A stretch of 64,000 nucleotides of DNA from NCBI GenBank assembly GCA_020638955.1, contig JACKHO010000006.1, positions 455,418 to 519,417 on the forward strand. The letters are read 5' to 3'. The position numbers were made by a program, and so were the translations under genes. The stretch is from Planctomycetaceae bacterium. Its GTDB lineage: Bacteria > Planctomycetota > Planctomycetia > Planctomycetales > Planctomycetaceae. The notes below the pieces were generated by a model that was not told the origin of the DNA, ran no database searches, and saw nothing but the letters and a program-made list of their open reading frames with translations. Positions 28,801-36,674 of this stretch are shown piece after piece (positions within the stretch are counted from its first letter, which is position 1; each line of letters starts with the position of its first letter).

Positions 28801-29375
28801 GTGACGTCGAACGTACCGCCGCCTAAGTCATACACGAGGACCGTCTGCCGCTGCTCGGCCTTGCCGTCCGACTTTAGAAAGCCCTGCTCAACGCCGTAGG
28901 CAATTGCAGCGGCAGTTGGCTCGTTGATGATGTCCAGCACATCGAGCCCAGCGAGTTTGCCAGCGTCCTGAGTCGCCTTGCGTCGAGGTTCGTTGAAATA
29001 TGCCGGAACCGTGATGACCGCTTGCGTCACAGATCCCAGTCGGAGTTCGGCATCGTGCCGTAACTTCTTGAGAATAATGGACTGCACAACTTCCGGCGGA
29101 ACATCCTCTCCACGAATTTGCCTGTGGAAGAACAGGTTCCCCATATCCCTCTTGGCGAATTGTGCGATGCGATCCGGCTCGAACTCCGCCGCCTTCACCG
29201 CCTCTTTGCCGACAATTGCCGTGTCGCGATCGAAGAACACCACGCTCGGCGTCGTTAAGTCACCCTCGGCGTTCGTAATGGTATGCGGTCGGCCCTGCGC
29301 ATCGACCCAGGCGACCAACGAGAAGGTCGTTCCTAAATCGATTCCAATGGGTGTCCCTGTAGGAGCTTCTGACAT
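25899..29375 (-). CDS. Hsp70 - transmembrane - prenyltransferase/squalene-cyclase-like fusion
   Basis: The 1158-residue protein is a rare fusion. Residues 8-360 are an Hsp70 ATPase with all nucleotide motifs (GIDLGTTFS, NEPTAAAIAYG, VYDLGGGTFDVT, LLVGGSSRMP). About 370-490 resemble a substrate-binding beta-domain. About 500-690 form an Ala/Pro/Glu-rich linker ending in a charged stretch. One membrane helix follows (about 708-730, TAFLLHALVLLALAMVVLP). Residues about 830-1150 form an all-helical terpenoid-cyclase-like barrel with QRPDGSWSF, GGGWRY and HHWGGEEW. The ATPase should be cytoplasmic and the barrel periplasmic. The ATG at 29375 sits 7 residues before the first nucleotide motif; the frame opens 23 codons earlier. 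A J-like protein gene lies directly upstream. Confidence 0.9.
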   Translation of the reverse strand: MSEAPTGTPIGIDLGTTFSLVAWVDAQGRPHTITNAEGDLTTPSVVFFDRDTAIVGKEAVKAAEFEPDRIAQFAKRDMGNLFFHRQIRGEDVPPEVVQSIILKKLRHDAELRLGSVTQAVITVPAYFNEPRRKATQDAGKLAGLDVLDIINEPTAAAIAYGVEQGFLKSDGKAEQRQTVLVYDLGGGTFDVTLMDLQGHQFETVATAGDVYLGGIDWDQRIVDFVAEKFLAEHRIDPRKDESDLQRLLHEAEDAKRALTLRSEVQIHFAAGGKRLRTTLSRDEFETLTGDLLDRTQLTTQRVLREAERSWKDIDRLLLVGGSSRMPMVSEMLEKLSGLQVDRSLSPDEAVAHGAAVYARWLTSDRVEATPTMSIRNVNSHDLGVLGVERSTGRQRRQLMIGRNTPLPTAKSHVFPTLKENQGSVVVNVVEGGDASGNQSTAIGKCVVQGLPEGLPAKTPVEVTFEYAENGRLTVKAWLPTVKKSATLEIERASGLSPERYAAWAPRVERGLPDSDVGNEPVSVSNEPIESRSPAVSPATYDSAPVDVREKHVESPQPVAIAVPAPAATTSALKEVERVPASPRAEATPPKKKREKSRQTETAAIAVPVLSQPSASAGTVPIEVEAAPTRSPQVQKPVEQSATAVASRPAVQAKAPAITEPESAGPEDDVVDDETLGEVDELVEHEPDPEEEKLKARKKLYELATVHGTAFLLHALVLLALAMVVLPNPVRNQFMNISSTVVTEQPESLQQLDLSADELEPMQEAATITDVLAMTEDKLDVDINDLALAAPQVELKTVAPGSQVKIQGEMGGRSAAGRAALVAREGGNSASEAAVASGLKWLASIQRPDGSWSFSEIGESPDAGSFSKCYTGATAMALLSYLGAGQTHKEGDYKETVGKGLDFLLRSIKATPAGGDLRGDIQGNEGMYVQGLCAIALCEAQALTKDRRLYQACIAVTAFIVSAQDPKGGGWRYKPLEKGDTSVVGWQVMALQSAAAAKIQIPPNVAKGVHFFLDSVEVNGGAQYGYTGREPNRPGTSAVGLLCRMYMGWDRKNPALENGVAYLSKTGPSNRDIYYNYYATQVMHHWGGEEWKKWNLVMRDRLINTQVQEGPGTGSWKPTGGHGSAQGGRLFETCMSIMTLEVYYRHLPLYQREATQVEF

Positions 29376-29559
29376 GGACTGCTTGTCCGATATGACGTGC
29401 GCATTACGGCACGAAGGCAACGAATTCAGGACAATTCCTGCCACTCAGGATACCGGATGCCAGAGGCAACGCAACAGTGCGAATTGATGGATGACGCGGC
29501 TCCATCGCAGATGCTTGCTGCGACTCGACTGCACAGCCGAACCAGCCGCGCCGGACTTA

Positions 29560-30219
29560 CTAAGGTGCCGGGCGCCAGTTGGGACGAAATTGCTGGAGAT
29601 CGCCAGGCAGCATGACCAGATTGACAGAGATATCGCGATATCCCTTCCGTCTCAGCGTCAGGGCATAGCGTCCCACCGGAACGGTGAGCCGTGCAATGGG
29701 GTCGCCAGGCAACGTCATGGGCTTTCCCTGAACGATGACTTGAGCCCCTTCGCGCTGGTCGAGTGGCCAGTCGATTTCGATGGTGGCCGTCTCGCTTCCC
29801 GATTTGCCATTGCCACCCTTCGACATGAAAAACAGCCCGACAATCAGCACCAGTGCGACCAAAATGCCACCGATGACAAGGAATTGGCGTCGTTGCAGAT
29901 CGTTTTTTGGCTTTTCTGCAGTTGCTGGTTTGGGAGTGGCTGCATCCAGTTGCTTACGCAGTTCCATGTCGTACAGGAACTTCTTTTCCGGATTCAGCAG
30001 CGTGCGGCGCGCCTGCGAGATTTCGTTGAGCAGCTTCTGGGACTCGGCGACCTGGTCGCCAGTTGCCAAATCCTGGAGGTAAGCCAACCTCTGATTCGCA
30101 GCCGCTTCAATGACGTCGACGTCGGTCTCGAAGGGATCAACTCCGAGCAGCCGGTAGTGATGCGGCGGCTGCTGATGCGGTGGAATTCCAAGCCATTTGT
30201 GATACGCATCGAACGACAC
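29560..30219 (-). CDS. Degenerate J-like domain, transmembrane helix and PEGA-like domain
   Basis: The 219-residue protein starts SFDAYHKWLGIPPHQQPPHHYRLLGV. Residues about 20-85 follow the J-domain pattern (YRLLGV, helix II, helix III, LLNPEKKFLYD), but the HPD triad reads LQD (48-50). A membrane helix (113-132) and an exported PEGA-like beta-domain (about 143-205) follow, with VPVGRYALTLRRKGYRDISV. The start is taken as the GTG at 30219, because AGGGGGAG lies about 5 bases upstream; that site falls inside the alternative longer frame from the ATG at 30240. It precedes the Hsp70 fusion on the same strand with a 184-base gap. A partnership with that Hsp70 is inferred from order and topology. 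Confidence 0.85.
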   Translation of the reverse strand: MSFDAYHKWLGIPPHQQPPHHYRLLGVDPFETDVDVIEAAANQRLAYLQDLATGDQVAESQKLLNEISQARRTLLNPEKKFLYDMELRKQLDAATPKPATAEKPKNDLQRRQFLVIGGILVALVLIVGLFFMSKGGNGKSGSETATIEIDWPLDQREGAQVIVQGKPMTLPGDPIARLTVPVGRYALTLRRKGYRDISVNLVMLPGDLQQFRPNWRPAP

Positions 30220-30547
30220 GTGGCTCCCCCTGTCTTGCATTCGAACTTCGAATAATGAACCTGCCGCGACATTAGAGCATGTTGACTGTGAGTTTTCTCG
30301 TCAGAGATGACTCACTTCGCGTTCCGAGGCGCGGCTCTCGCCTTTTACGCGCCGGAGGTCGCAGACGCGGAGGGTGGTACTAATGCAGCTTGAATGCAGA
30401 GTGGTGTTCTTGTAAAGCGCCCGGGTTGCCGTAATTGTTGAAATGGCCCACCTTTGGTTGACATTGATGATTCAGAATGGCACACTCATTCCGTTGGCGG
30501 TGCAACGGGTGTGCTGCGGGAAATTCATTTGGCACTGGTGAGGTGTG
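30220..30547. promoter_or_regulatory. Divergent intergenic region between J-like and CxxCH genes
   Basis: The 328 bases hold the promoters of two divergent genes. On the plus strand TTGACA at 30458-30463 is a possible -35 element, but the sequence 17 bases further (CACACT) is a poor -10 element. A GC-rich stretch at 30315-30375 has GCGCG repeats with some pairing capacity. No ORF stands out. Confidence 0.4.
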
Positions 30548-31942
30548 ATGATGAGACAGGTTCTTATGGTTGCTGTGATGAGTCTGGCGGCAGCTTCTTT
30601 TCATTCGCGAACGGCAATGGGACAAGTTCCTTTGCCCAGCGATGTCAAACCGACTTGTGTTGTGTCGGAAGCCGATTTTGCGAAATGGTTCCAGTCGGGT
30701 TCAGTGTCGCCCGGGGGTGCCGTTCTTCCGGCAGACAGTGTGAACTTCCCCCTCGACAACACCAACTGCGACTTCTACAAGTGGTCGTGGCAAATGTTTC
30801 TGTGGATGAACTCGCCAACGGATACTGGCGCCGGGATTGTGTTTGATGGAGCAGAGTTCTACGACGTTTCACCCGGGGGTAGCTCTGGGAAACGTGTATT
30901 GCTTCCAAACACCAAAGTGGACTCCTTTTTGACACGCACTCGGAAAACGGGCGTCATCAAAAATGGAGTTCCGACCGACGAAACGGGTCAGGCTGGAGGA
31001 GGCGGAACTCTCATGGCGCAATCGGGGTCCCTGCTGTATTACGGGCTCCACGTGAACAACGTCTATGCATATTTTCTTACGGGGCAAAAGACGGGTGCTC
31101 TCACGCAGACAACATTCCCCACAACCGCCGCGGACCTCGCGGCCATTAACAAGTACGCAGGATTCACCTTGCCTGACGGACAGGCACTTTCTCTGGAGCT
31201 GAAGACCTCGTGGGTCGAGGCTGAAACCCTGGAAAGCATCGGGCTGGATTCTTCACAGTATGTCCTGGTTCAAGGTTCGATTCCGACCTACGCCAAGACA
31301 GATACGACATGGACACCAAGCGGCACTACCACAACGACCATGGCTTTGGTCGGCATGCACATTGTGGGTTCGGTTCAGGGCCATCCCGAAATGATTTGGG
31401 CTTCCTTTGAACACATTAATAACTGTCCGGCGAATAGCTATGACTACACAACCACGTCCGGCGCGACTGGAACAGTACCATACAATTCGGATGGAAGGTG
31501 GCTCTTGACGCAATCAGGAGCAATGACCAGCGGAGCCAATTCGGAATTGATGAACACGAATAGCGACGGAGTCATTACGGCGAAACCGGGACAGCAAATT
31601 GGCCCCAGCAATGTTTACCGTGTGTTCCCCTGGGGAAATCTCGGCAATGATGCGAAAGACAATACCGATATTGTCTCCATCAACTTGAGCGTGCTCAGCC
31701 AACTCCCCCAATCCGATGTCCGCAGCAACTACGTGATGATTGGCGCCCTTTGGAATCAGCACGGAAACCTGCCACCTGGCGGAAATCAAATTGGCTCGAA
31801 GACAATGGCCAATTCGACCATGGAAACATTTCACCAAGATGCCTCCATGAACTGCTTCTCGTGCCATCAGGGAACGAGTTTCGGGCAAGATGACCTGAGC
31901 CACATCTACTTCAACATTGTGCCGGTCATTCCGACGAAGTAG
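30548..31942 (+). CDS. Secreted protein of unknown function with C-terminal CxxCH motif
   Basis: The 464-residue exported protein has a signal peptide (about 1-25, ending AMGQ). No known domain was recognised in the body, which is Ser/Thr/Gly-rich and beta-like (CDFYKWSWQMFLWMNSP, GMHIVGSVQGHPEMIWASFEH). Near the end MNCFSCHQG gives a single CxxCH heme-binding motif, suggesting a monoheme or cytochrome-like protein. GGTGAGG lies just upstream of tandem ATGs at 30548 and 30551. The heme would be attached by a synthase such as the CcsBA encoded further along. A strong hairpin follows at 31971. Confidence 0.8.
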   Translation: MMRQVLMVAVMSLAAASFHSRTAMGQVPLPSDVKPTCVVSEADFAKWFQSGSVSPGGAVLPADSVNFPLDNTNCDFYKWSWQMFLWMNSPTDTGAGIVFDGAEFYDVSPGGSSGKRVLLPNTKVDSFLTRTRKTGVIKNGVPTDETGQAGGGGTLMAQSGSLLYYGLHVNNVYAYFLTGQKTGALTQTTFPTTAADLAAINKYAGFTLPDGQALSLELKTSWVEAETLESIGLDSSQYVLVQGSIPTYAKTDTTWTPSGTTTTTMALVGMHIVGSVQGHPEMIWASFEHINNCPANSYDYTTTSGATGTVPYNSDGRWLLTQSGAMTSGANSELMNTNSDGVITAKPGQQIGPSNVYRVFPWGNLGNDAKDNTDIVSINLSVLSQLPQSDVRSNYVMIGALWNQHGNLPPGGNQIGSKTMANSTMETFHQDASMNCFSCHQGTSFGQDDLSHIYFNIVPVIPTK

Positions 31943-31970
31943 CAGTTTGCACTTTGGCTACGTAAGTCTG

Positions 31971-31997
31971 CGGCCTCTCCCTCCAAGGGGGAGGCCG
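31971..31997. terminator. Terminator-like hairpin between convergent genes
   Basis: CGGCCTCTCCC pairs with GGGGGAGGCCG (11 bases, one wobble) around TCCAA. It lies 28 bases after the CxxCH gene stop and 12 bases before the convergent PSD1 gene stop. There is no long T-run, so a two-way terminator is likely but not certain. Confidence 0.55.
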
Positions 31998-32009
31998 TAT
32001 TCAATTGAA

Positions 32010-35000
32010 TTACTCCCGCGTGAGGAATTCATCGAGGTTGAGTACCGTGCGGGCGGCGAGAATCCAGGCGGCGCGCTCTGACGACGTATTGCCGTCGCTC
32101 GTTCCCGCAAACGCTTTGGCCTCTTCTTCATGCTCGGCGTAATAGGTAGCGGCGTCGCGGTAGAGGCCGGACAGCGTTTCCAGTTCTGCAGGATTGGGAT
32201 TGCGTCCCAGACAGGCGCCAAACAGTTTCATCACTTTGGATGCTTCATCCCCGTCGGACTTTGCAATTTGTTCTCCCAAATGGCGTGATGCGTCCACGAA
32301 GGTGGAATTGTTCAGAGTCTGCAGTGCCTGGAGCGGCGTGTTTGACGTTTGGCGTTTGACACAGGTGGTGTTGGAGTCGGGGCAGTCGAACGTCACGAGG
32401 TTGGGATGTGCGGCCGTCCGTTTGAAGAAGGTGTACATCCCGCGGCGGTAAATGTCGTCTTTCGGCTCGACCTCATGGGGCCGATCTGGCCGGGAGTTCC
32501 AGTCGCTTTGACCCCATTTGAAATTGTTAGCGTAACTCAGTTCCTCAATGCCGGGAGGAAGTGGTGGAAAAACGCTCGGACCACCAATGCGCTCTTCCAG
32601 CAGGCCCGAGGCCGAGAGGTACAAGTCGCGCACAATTTCTGCTTCCACGCGGAAGCGGTTTTGCCGGGCGTATAGCTGGTTGAGCGGATCGCGGACGTCG
32701 AGTTCCGGACGATGAGTTGACGACTGTTTGTACGTATTCGACGTCACAATGAGGCGAATGAGTCCTTTGCGGCTCCAGCCAATGTCCTGATAGGACCGAG
32801 CCAGCCAGTCAAGCAGTTCGGGATGCGTCGGCGCTTCACCACGGACTCCGAAGTCGTTCAGCGTGGGAACAATTCCCTGCCCGAACAAATGCGACCAGGT
32901 TTCGTTTACGGCCACGCGCGCGGTCAGTGGGTTCTCTTTGGAGACGAGCCACCTCGCCAAATCCGTGCGGTTCGTCAGCGTTCCTTCCGGCTGGAACAGT
33001 ACATGGAGCGTTTTGGGCTCGACGGGGTCGAGAGGATCAAGAAACTCACCACGTTTGAGGACTCGCGTTGTACGGCGGTCGTTCTTGCGTTCCTGCAAGA
33101 CTGCAATCGGCATGACAGGATTAAACGGAGCCTGTTTCTTGTGAGCCTCGACTGCTGCATTCGCCTTCTTGACCGCCGGGCCCAGGTTGGCGAAGAGGTC
33201 GAACAGTTGGGCAGCTTGCTCCTTCGTGCGTTTCTCTTTCTCAACAGAGAGCAACTTCTGCATTTCTTCCGACAGGTTGAGCGACTCTGCATCGACGCCG
33301 CTGGTCATGGTCACTTTGAAGCGACCAATGGCGTGAGGGGAAAGATTTTCACGTCGGTACTGCTGGACGAGTCTTACGGTGAGTGATTCACCCTCCTCCA
33401 GTTTTAGCGGTTTACCGAGTGTGAGCTTCGCCCAGTGCGGTTTGCCCATTTCCGGCGAAATCGCCCAGCCCTTGGTGTTTTCGTCACCGTCAATGATTTG
33501 TGCTGGCTCGAAACCACCCTGAGCGAAATCAGCGGTGGCTCTGGAAAACGGAACGAAATCCAAAGATCCGTTGGTCCGCAGCACCGCCAGAGTGATTTCA
33601 CTGAGGACAAAGTTGCCGTTGTCGGCCCGACCGGGGCCTTTGGCGGGGAGAGAATCATCAGGCAGAACGTCAAACCGGAGACCGGTCAGTTCGACGTCGG
33701 ATGACGTGGGAGTGAACGTCAACTGGTAAACGTCGGCCTCGCCTCGGGTGCCACTGACGAGCCAGGACCCATCGGCTTCCTGTTGCGTCAGCGTGGCTCC
33801 CGCTTCGCTTTTTACTTCTGCAAACGTGGCGGGTACATCCTGCGGCGGCGAGACCTTCAGTTTTTCGAGTCGGGCAAGCTGCTCAGCTTCCCAGGAGTCA
33901 TAGCCGGGACGCACAAGTTCCTTCGCAGATTTCAATTCGCCATTCAGCTCGGCGAGTCGCTGATCATGCACCAGCTTTTCAGCCTGATACTTTGCCTCTG
34001 CCTCGGCAGAACTTGGCAGCGAGAGGTTCTGCTCGTCCGCGTTGTTGAAGAACGCGAAAAGCTGATAGTACTCGCGTTGTGAAATGTCGTCGTACTTGTG
34101 AGAGTGACAGCGGGCACAGCCGACAGTTAATCCGAGCCACACCGTTCCCAATGTTTCGACGCGGTCAAAAATTGCTTCGACGCGGAACTCTTCCTGGTCG
34201 GTTCCACCTTCGGTGTTCGTCAGCGTCTGCCGGTTAAACGCCGTGGCCTGAAGTTGCGATTGGGTTGGCTCTGGAAGCAAATCACCCGCGAGCTGTTCAA
34301 TGGTGAACTGGTCAAACGGCATGTCGTCGTTGACAGCCTGAATCACCCAGTCCCGGTACTTCCAGGCATGCGGTCGGGGACGGTCTTTTTCGTAACCATC
34401 GGAGTCGGCGTAGCGGGCCTTGTCGAGCCAGTGGCGGCCCCAACGTTCTCCAAAATGTGGTGACTGCAAGAGCTCGTCGACTAAATGTTCGTACGCATGG
34501 GGCGATTTGTCGTCGACAAATTTCTGGACGGCTTCGTGAGTGGGAGGCAAGCCGAGCAGGTCATAATACAGTCGGCGAATAAGCGTGACTCGATTGGCTT
34601 CTGGTGACGGAGCAACGCCTTCCTGTTCGAGCTTTGCCAGGACAAATGCATCGATAGGATTGGCCACCCAGGCACTGTCATTGACAGAAGGTGGTGCCTC
34701 CGTCGACAGTGGCTGATACGCCCAGTGACGAGCTTTCTGCGTGGCGGTGTCTGCCTCGGCGGGCCATTCGGCTCCTGCTTCGATCCACTTCCGCAGCGAG
34801 GCAATTTCTTCGGCGGTGAGATTACCACCATCGGGCGGCATGACGCGGTCAGGATCACCGCCCGACACAAGTTTGATGAGCAGACTCTCGTCCGGCGCGC
34901 CGGGAATAATGACTTCACCCGTGTCGCCACCAGCGAGTGCATGGTCGCGAGCATCGAGTCGCAACCCGGCTTCGTGCGTTTCGCTGCCGTGACATTCGTA

Positions 35001-35120
35001 GCAGCGTTCGCGGAAAATCGGTTGAATGTCTTTGGTGAAATCAACGCCGTCAGCAGCCGCTGGTATCACGAACAGTGTCAGAATTGAAAGGCAACTGGCG
35101 ATTGGAACGCTGGGCTTCAT
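32010..35120 (-). CDS. PSD1-type secreted protein (cytochrome-like, DUF1549, DUF1553), protein 3
   Basis: The 1036-residue exported protein has a signal peptide (about 1-23). PSCyt1 carries RCYECHGSE (C40, C43, H44). DUF1549 (about 145-370) has CARCHSHKYDDISQREYY. A beta-rich middle section (about 440-610, PTSSDVELTGLRFDVLPDDSLPAKGPG) follows, then DUF1553 (about 715-990) with WSHLFGQGIVP and NTPLQALQTLNNSTFVDASRHLG. The overall order matches PSD1 protein 1. The ATG at 35120 is preferred to a GTG two codons upstream. It is 56 bases downstream of the CxxCH lipoprotein gene, so both hemoprotein genes are probably cotranscribed. Confidence 0.9.
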   Translation of the reverse strand: MKPSVPIASCLSILTLFVIPAAADGVDFTKDIQPIFRERCYECHGSETHEAGLRLDARDHALAGGDTGEVIIPGAPDESLLIKLVSGGDPDRVMPPDGGNLTAEEIASLRKWIEAGAEWPAEADTATQKARHWAYQPLSTEAPPSVNDSAWVANPIDAFVLAKLEQEGVAPSPEANRVTLIRRLYYDLLGLPPTHEAVQKFVDDKSPHAYEHLVDELLQSPHFGERWGRHWLDKARYADSDGYEKDRPRPHAWKYRDWVIQAVNDDMPFDQFTIEQLAGDLLPEPTQSQLQATAFNRQTLTNTEGGTDQEEFRVEAIFDRVETLGTVWLGLTVGCARCHSHKYDDISQREYYQLFAFFNNADEQNLSLPSSAEAEAKYQAEKLVHDQRLAELNGELKSAKELVRPGYDSWEAEQLARLEKLKVSPPQDVPATFAEVKSEAGATLTQQEADGSWLVSGTRGEADVYQLTFTPTSSDVELTGLRFDVLPDDSLPAKGPGRADNGNFVLSEITLAVLRTNGSLDFVPFSRATADFAQGGFEPAQIIDGDENTKGWAISPEMGKPHWAKLTLGKPLKLEEGESLTVRLVQQYRRENLSPHAIGRFKVTMTSGVDAESLNLSEEMQKLLSVEKEKRTKEQAAQLFDLFANLGPAVKKANAAVEAHKKQAPFNPVMPIAVLQERKNDRRTTRVLKRGEFLDPLDPVEPKTLHVLFQPEGTLTNRTDLARWLVSKENPLTARVAVNETWSHLFGQGIVPTLNDFGVRGEAPTHPELLDWLARSYQDIGWSRKGLIRLIVTSNTYKQSSTHRPELDVRDPLNQLYARQNRFRVEAEIVRDLYLSASGLLEERIGGPSVFPPLPPGIEELSYANNFKWGQSDWNSRPDRPHEVEPKDDIYRRGMYTFFKRTAAHPNLVTFDCPDSNTTCVKRQTSNTPLQALQTLNNSTFVDASRHLGEQIAKSDGDEASKVMKLFGACLGRNPNPAELETLSGLYRDAATYYAEHEEEAKAFAGTSDGNTSSERAAWILAARTVLNLDEFLTRE

Positions 35121-35176
35121 GTCCACTCACTGTTGAAATCTGCCAACGTCGGCGGGGGTGTCGGTGGTGGCGGGGC

Positions 35177-36328
35177 TTAGAATCCCGCATCACCGCCGCG
35201 ATATGGGGGATGGCATTCGGCGCACGAATTCTGCACCTTGTTGAGTCCCGCCTGAAACGAATCAAAACTTCCGGACTTGGCAGCTTGAATTGACTCGTCA
35301 ATGCCTCCCACAAAGTCATTCACAAACCCCTGATACTTTGCCTCTTCGGCGTTCGCATAGCTCGAGTCGCCCATCATGCGACCCACGACCAGGAGTGCGC
35401 GCAGTTGCCTTTCCAGAGTTTCTGGGTCTTCCTTCATGCGAGATTCCGTGTTGACATTGGCTTTAATGGCAGTGAAATTTGGCTCAATCCATTTCATGAG
35501 TTCGTCCAGATACGCCACGTCACCAAAGGCGGCATTGGCTTCGGCCTCAAGATCATCGGGTGGGGGACCACCATCAAGGACTGTGCAGAGTTGCTCAAAG
35601 GGAAGTTGGGTGGCCGTAAAGGCAGTGCGTCCGGTTCCATCGGCGTTGGAGTAGATTTGATACGCCAGGTCCCGCACGAATTTGGCATTCTCTTTCCAAC
35701 TGATGTCGCCAGCGTGTCGTTCGGCAACTGCGGCCAAGCCTGCGAGATACGCTCCGTCGTTTGAAATAGCCTTCGTATCCTGATTGTACGTGCTCAATGA
35801 TTGAAGTTTTGTCGTCAGTCTGGTGCGCACAACCTTGACTTCGGTATTCAGGATTTCTGCGGTAATCAGCTTGTCCCATTCCACCTTATCTCCACCGCCG
35901 GCCTCAGGCTTGGGATCGCCTCCTGCCGGGGTCGGCATGGTGCCCTGATTCAATTGAGTGCCAGGGCTGGCATTGTTGTTTGTGAGGCTCGTCGGTGTGG
36001 TCCCTGGCAGCACGGTAGAGTCTGACGCAATTTCCCAAGGTCGATCGTAGAAAACGTCGTATGGAACGGTGCCAATCCACTTCGTTTCTTTTCGATTCGG
36101 GTCGACTGCATTCACGCTGTTTCCTTGCGTGACGCTGTTGCCGTTCGATTGCTGTCCTGAGCCCGTTCCACCGGAATTATTCTGGTCTGACGACGACGTT
36201 GCGTTGCCCGAGGGGTCCGAGTTACTGGATTCACCGCCGCCACCTCCACCGCATCCGGCAAGTGGGATGAGCGCAATGGCCATCACGAAATAGTGGACCA
36301 GACCACGAGTCGATTTCAAAAGCTGCAT
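35177..36328 (-). CDS. Lipoprotein with C-terminal CxxCH cytochrome motif
   Basis: The predicted 383-residue protein has a signal sequence ending in lipobox LAGC, then GGGGG and a Ser/Asn/Gly-rich spacer to about residue 95. A mostly helical C-terminal half ends NSCAECHPPYRGGDAGF, with one CxxCH motif near the very end, as in cytochrome c-prime or c556 folds. It would be a membrane-tethered monoheme cytochrome outside the cytoplasm. The ATG at 36328 is chosen because it gives the complete lipoprotein signal; the frame opens 44 codons earlier. PSD1 protein 3 follows directly and may be its partner. Confidence 0.85.
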   Translation of the reverse strand: MQLLKSTRGLVHYFVMAIALIPLAGCGGGGGGESSNSDPSGNATSSSDQNNSGGTGSGQQSNGNSVTQGNSVNAVDPNRKETKWIGTVPYDVFYDRPWEIASDSTVLPGTTPTSLTNNNASPGTQLNQGTMPTPAGGDPKPEAGGGDKVEWDKLITAEILNTEVKVVRTRLTTKLQSLSTYNQDTKAISNDGAYLAGLAAVAERHAGDISWKENAKFVRDLAYQIYSNADGTGRTAFTATQLPFEQLCTVLDGGPPPDDLEAEANAAFGDVAYLDELMKWIEPNFTAIKANVNTESRMKEDPETLERQLRALLVVGRMMGDSSYANAEEAKYQGFVNDFVGGIDESIQAAKSGSFDSFQAGLNKVQNSCAECHPPYRGGDAGF

Positions 36329-36413
36329 GTATGGACTCTCAGTATGTTCACCGCCGTCCCGCTTGTGCGAGGACGGGGTTTGTTCACAGAAACACATGTC
36401 GATGCATTGTACT

Positions 36414-36438
36414 CGTTTTGGCGGTAATTGCCAAAACG
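36414..36438. promoter_or_regulatory. Perfect palindrome between divergent genes, possible operator
   Basis: CGTTTTGGC and GCCAAAACG are perfect 9-base inverted arms around GGTAATT. The element lies in the 346-base region between the CxxCH lipoprotein (minus) and the PmoA-like gene (plus). No T-run follows on either strand, so a protein-binding site shared by both promoters is more likely than a terminator. The rest of the region holds no convincing ORF. Confidence 0.5.
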
Positions 36439-36674
36439 TAAAGCCTGCGCAGCCCGACAATTACCAAAGACGGGCATACCCCGGGGCTGGCAATTGTTGA
36501 GTCACCATGCTGGCAGCAGGACAGATCGTTGGTGCTTTGTGGCCGTACTGTTGTCCGTGGACACAACGTTACGACGCATTCGCTCGTTTTGTGCTTGATA
36601 ACCCACTATCATCGCCGTTTATTGGCATCGGAATGTTTCGATTTGATTTCCCGCAGGTTCCGGCGAGGTGCAGC

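Noticed and set aside
30240..30240. ATG at 30240 as start of the J-like gene
   Set aside because: The AGGGGGAG ribosome site lies downstream of this ATG and at the correct distance from the GTG at 30219.
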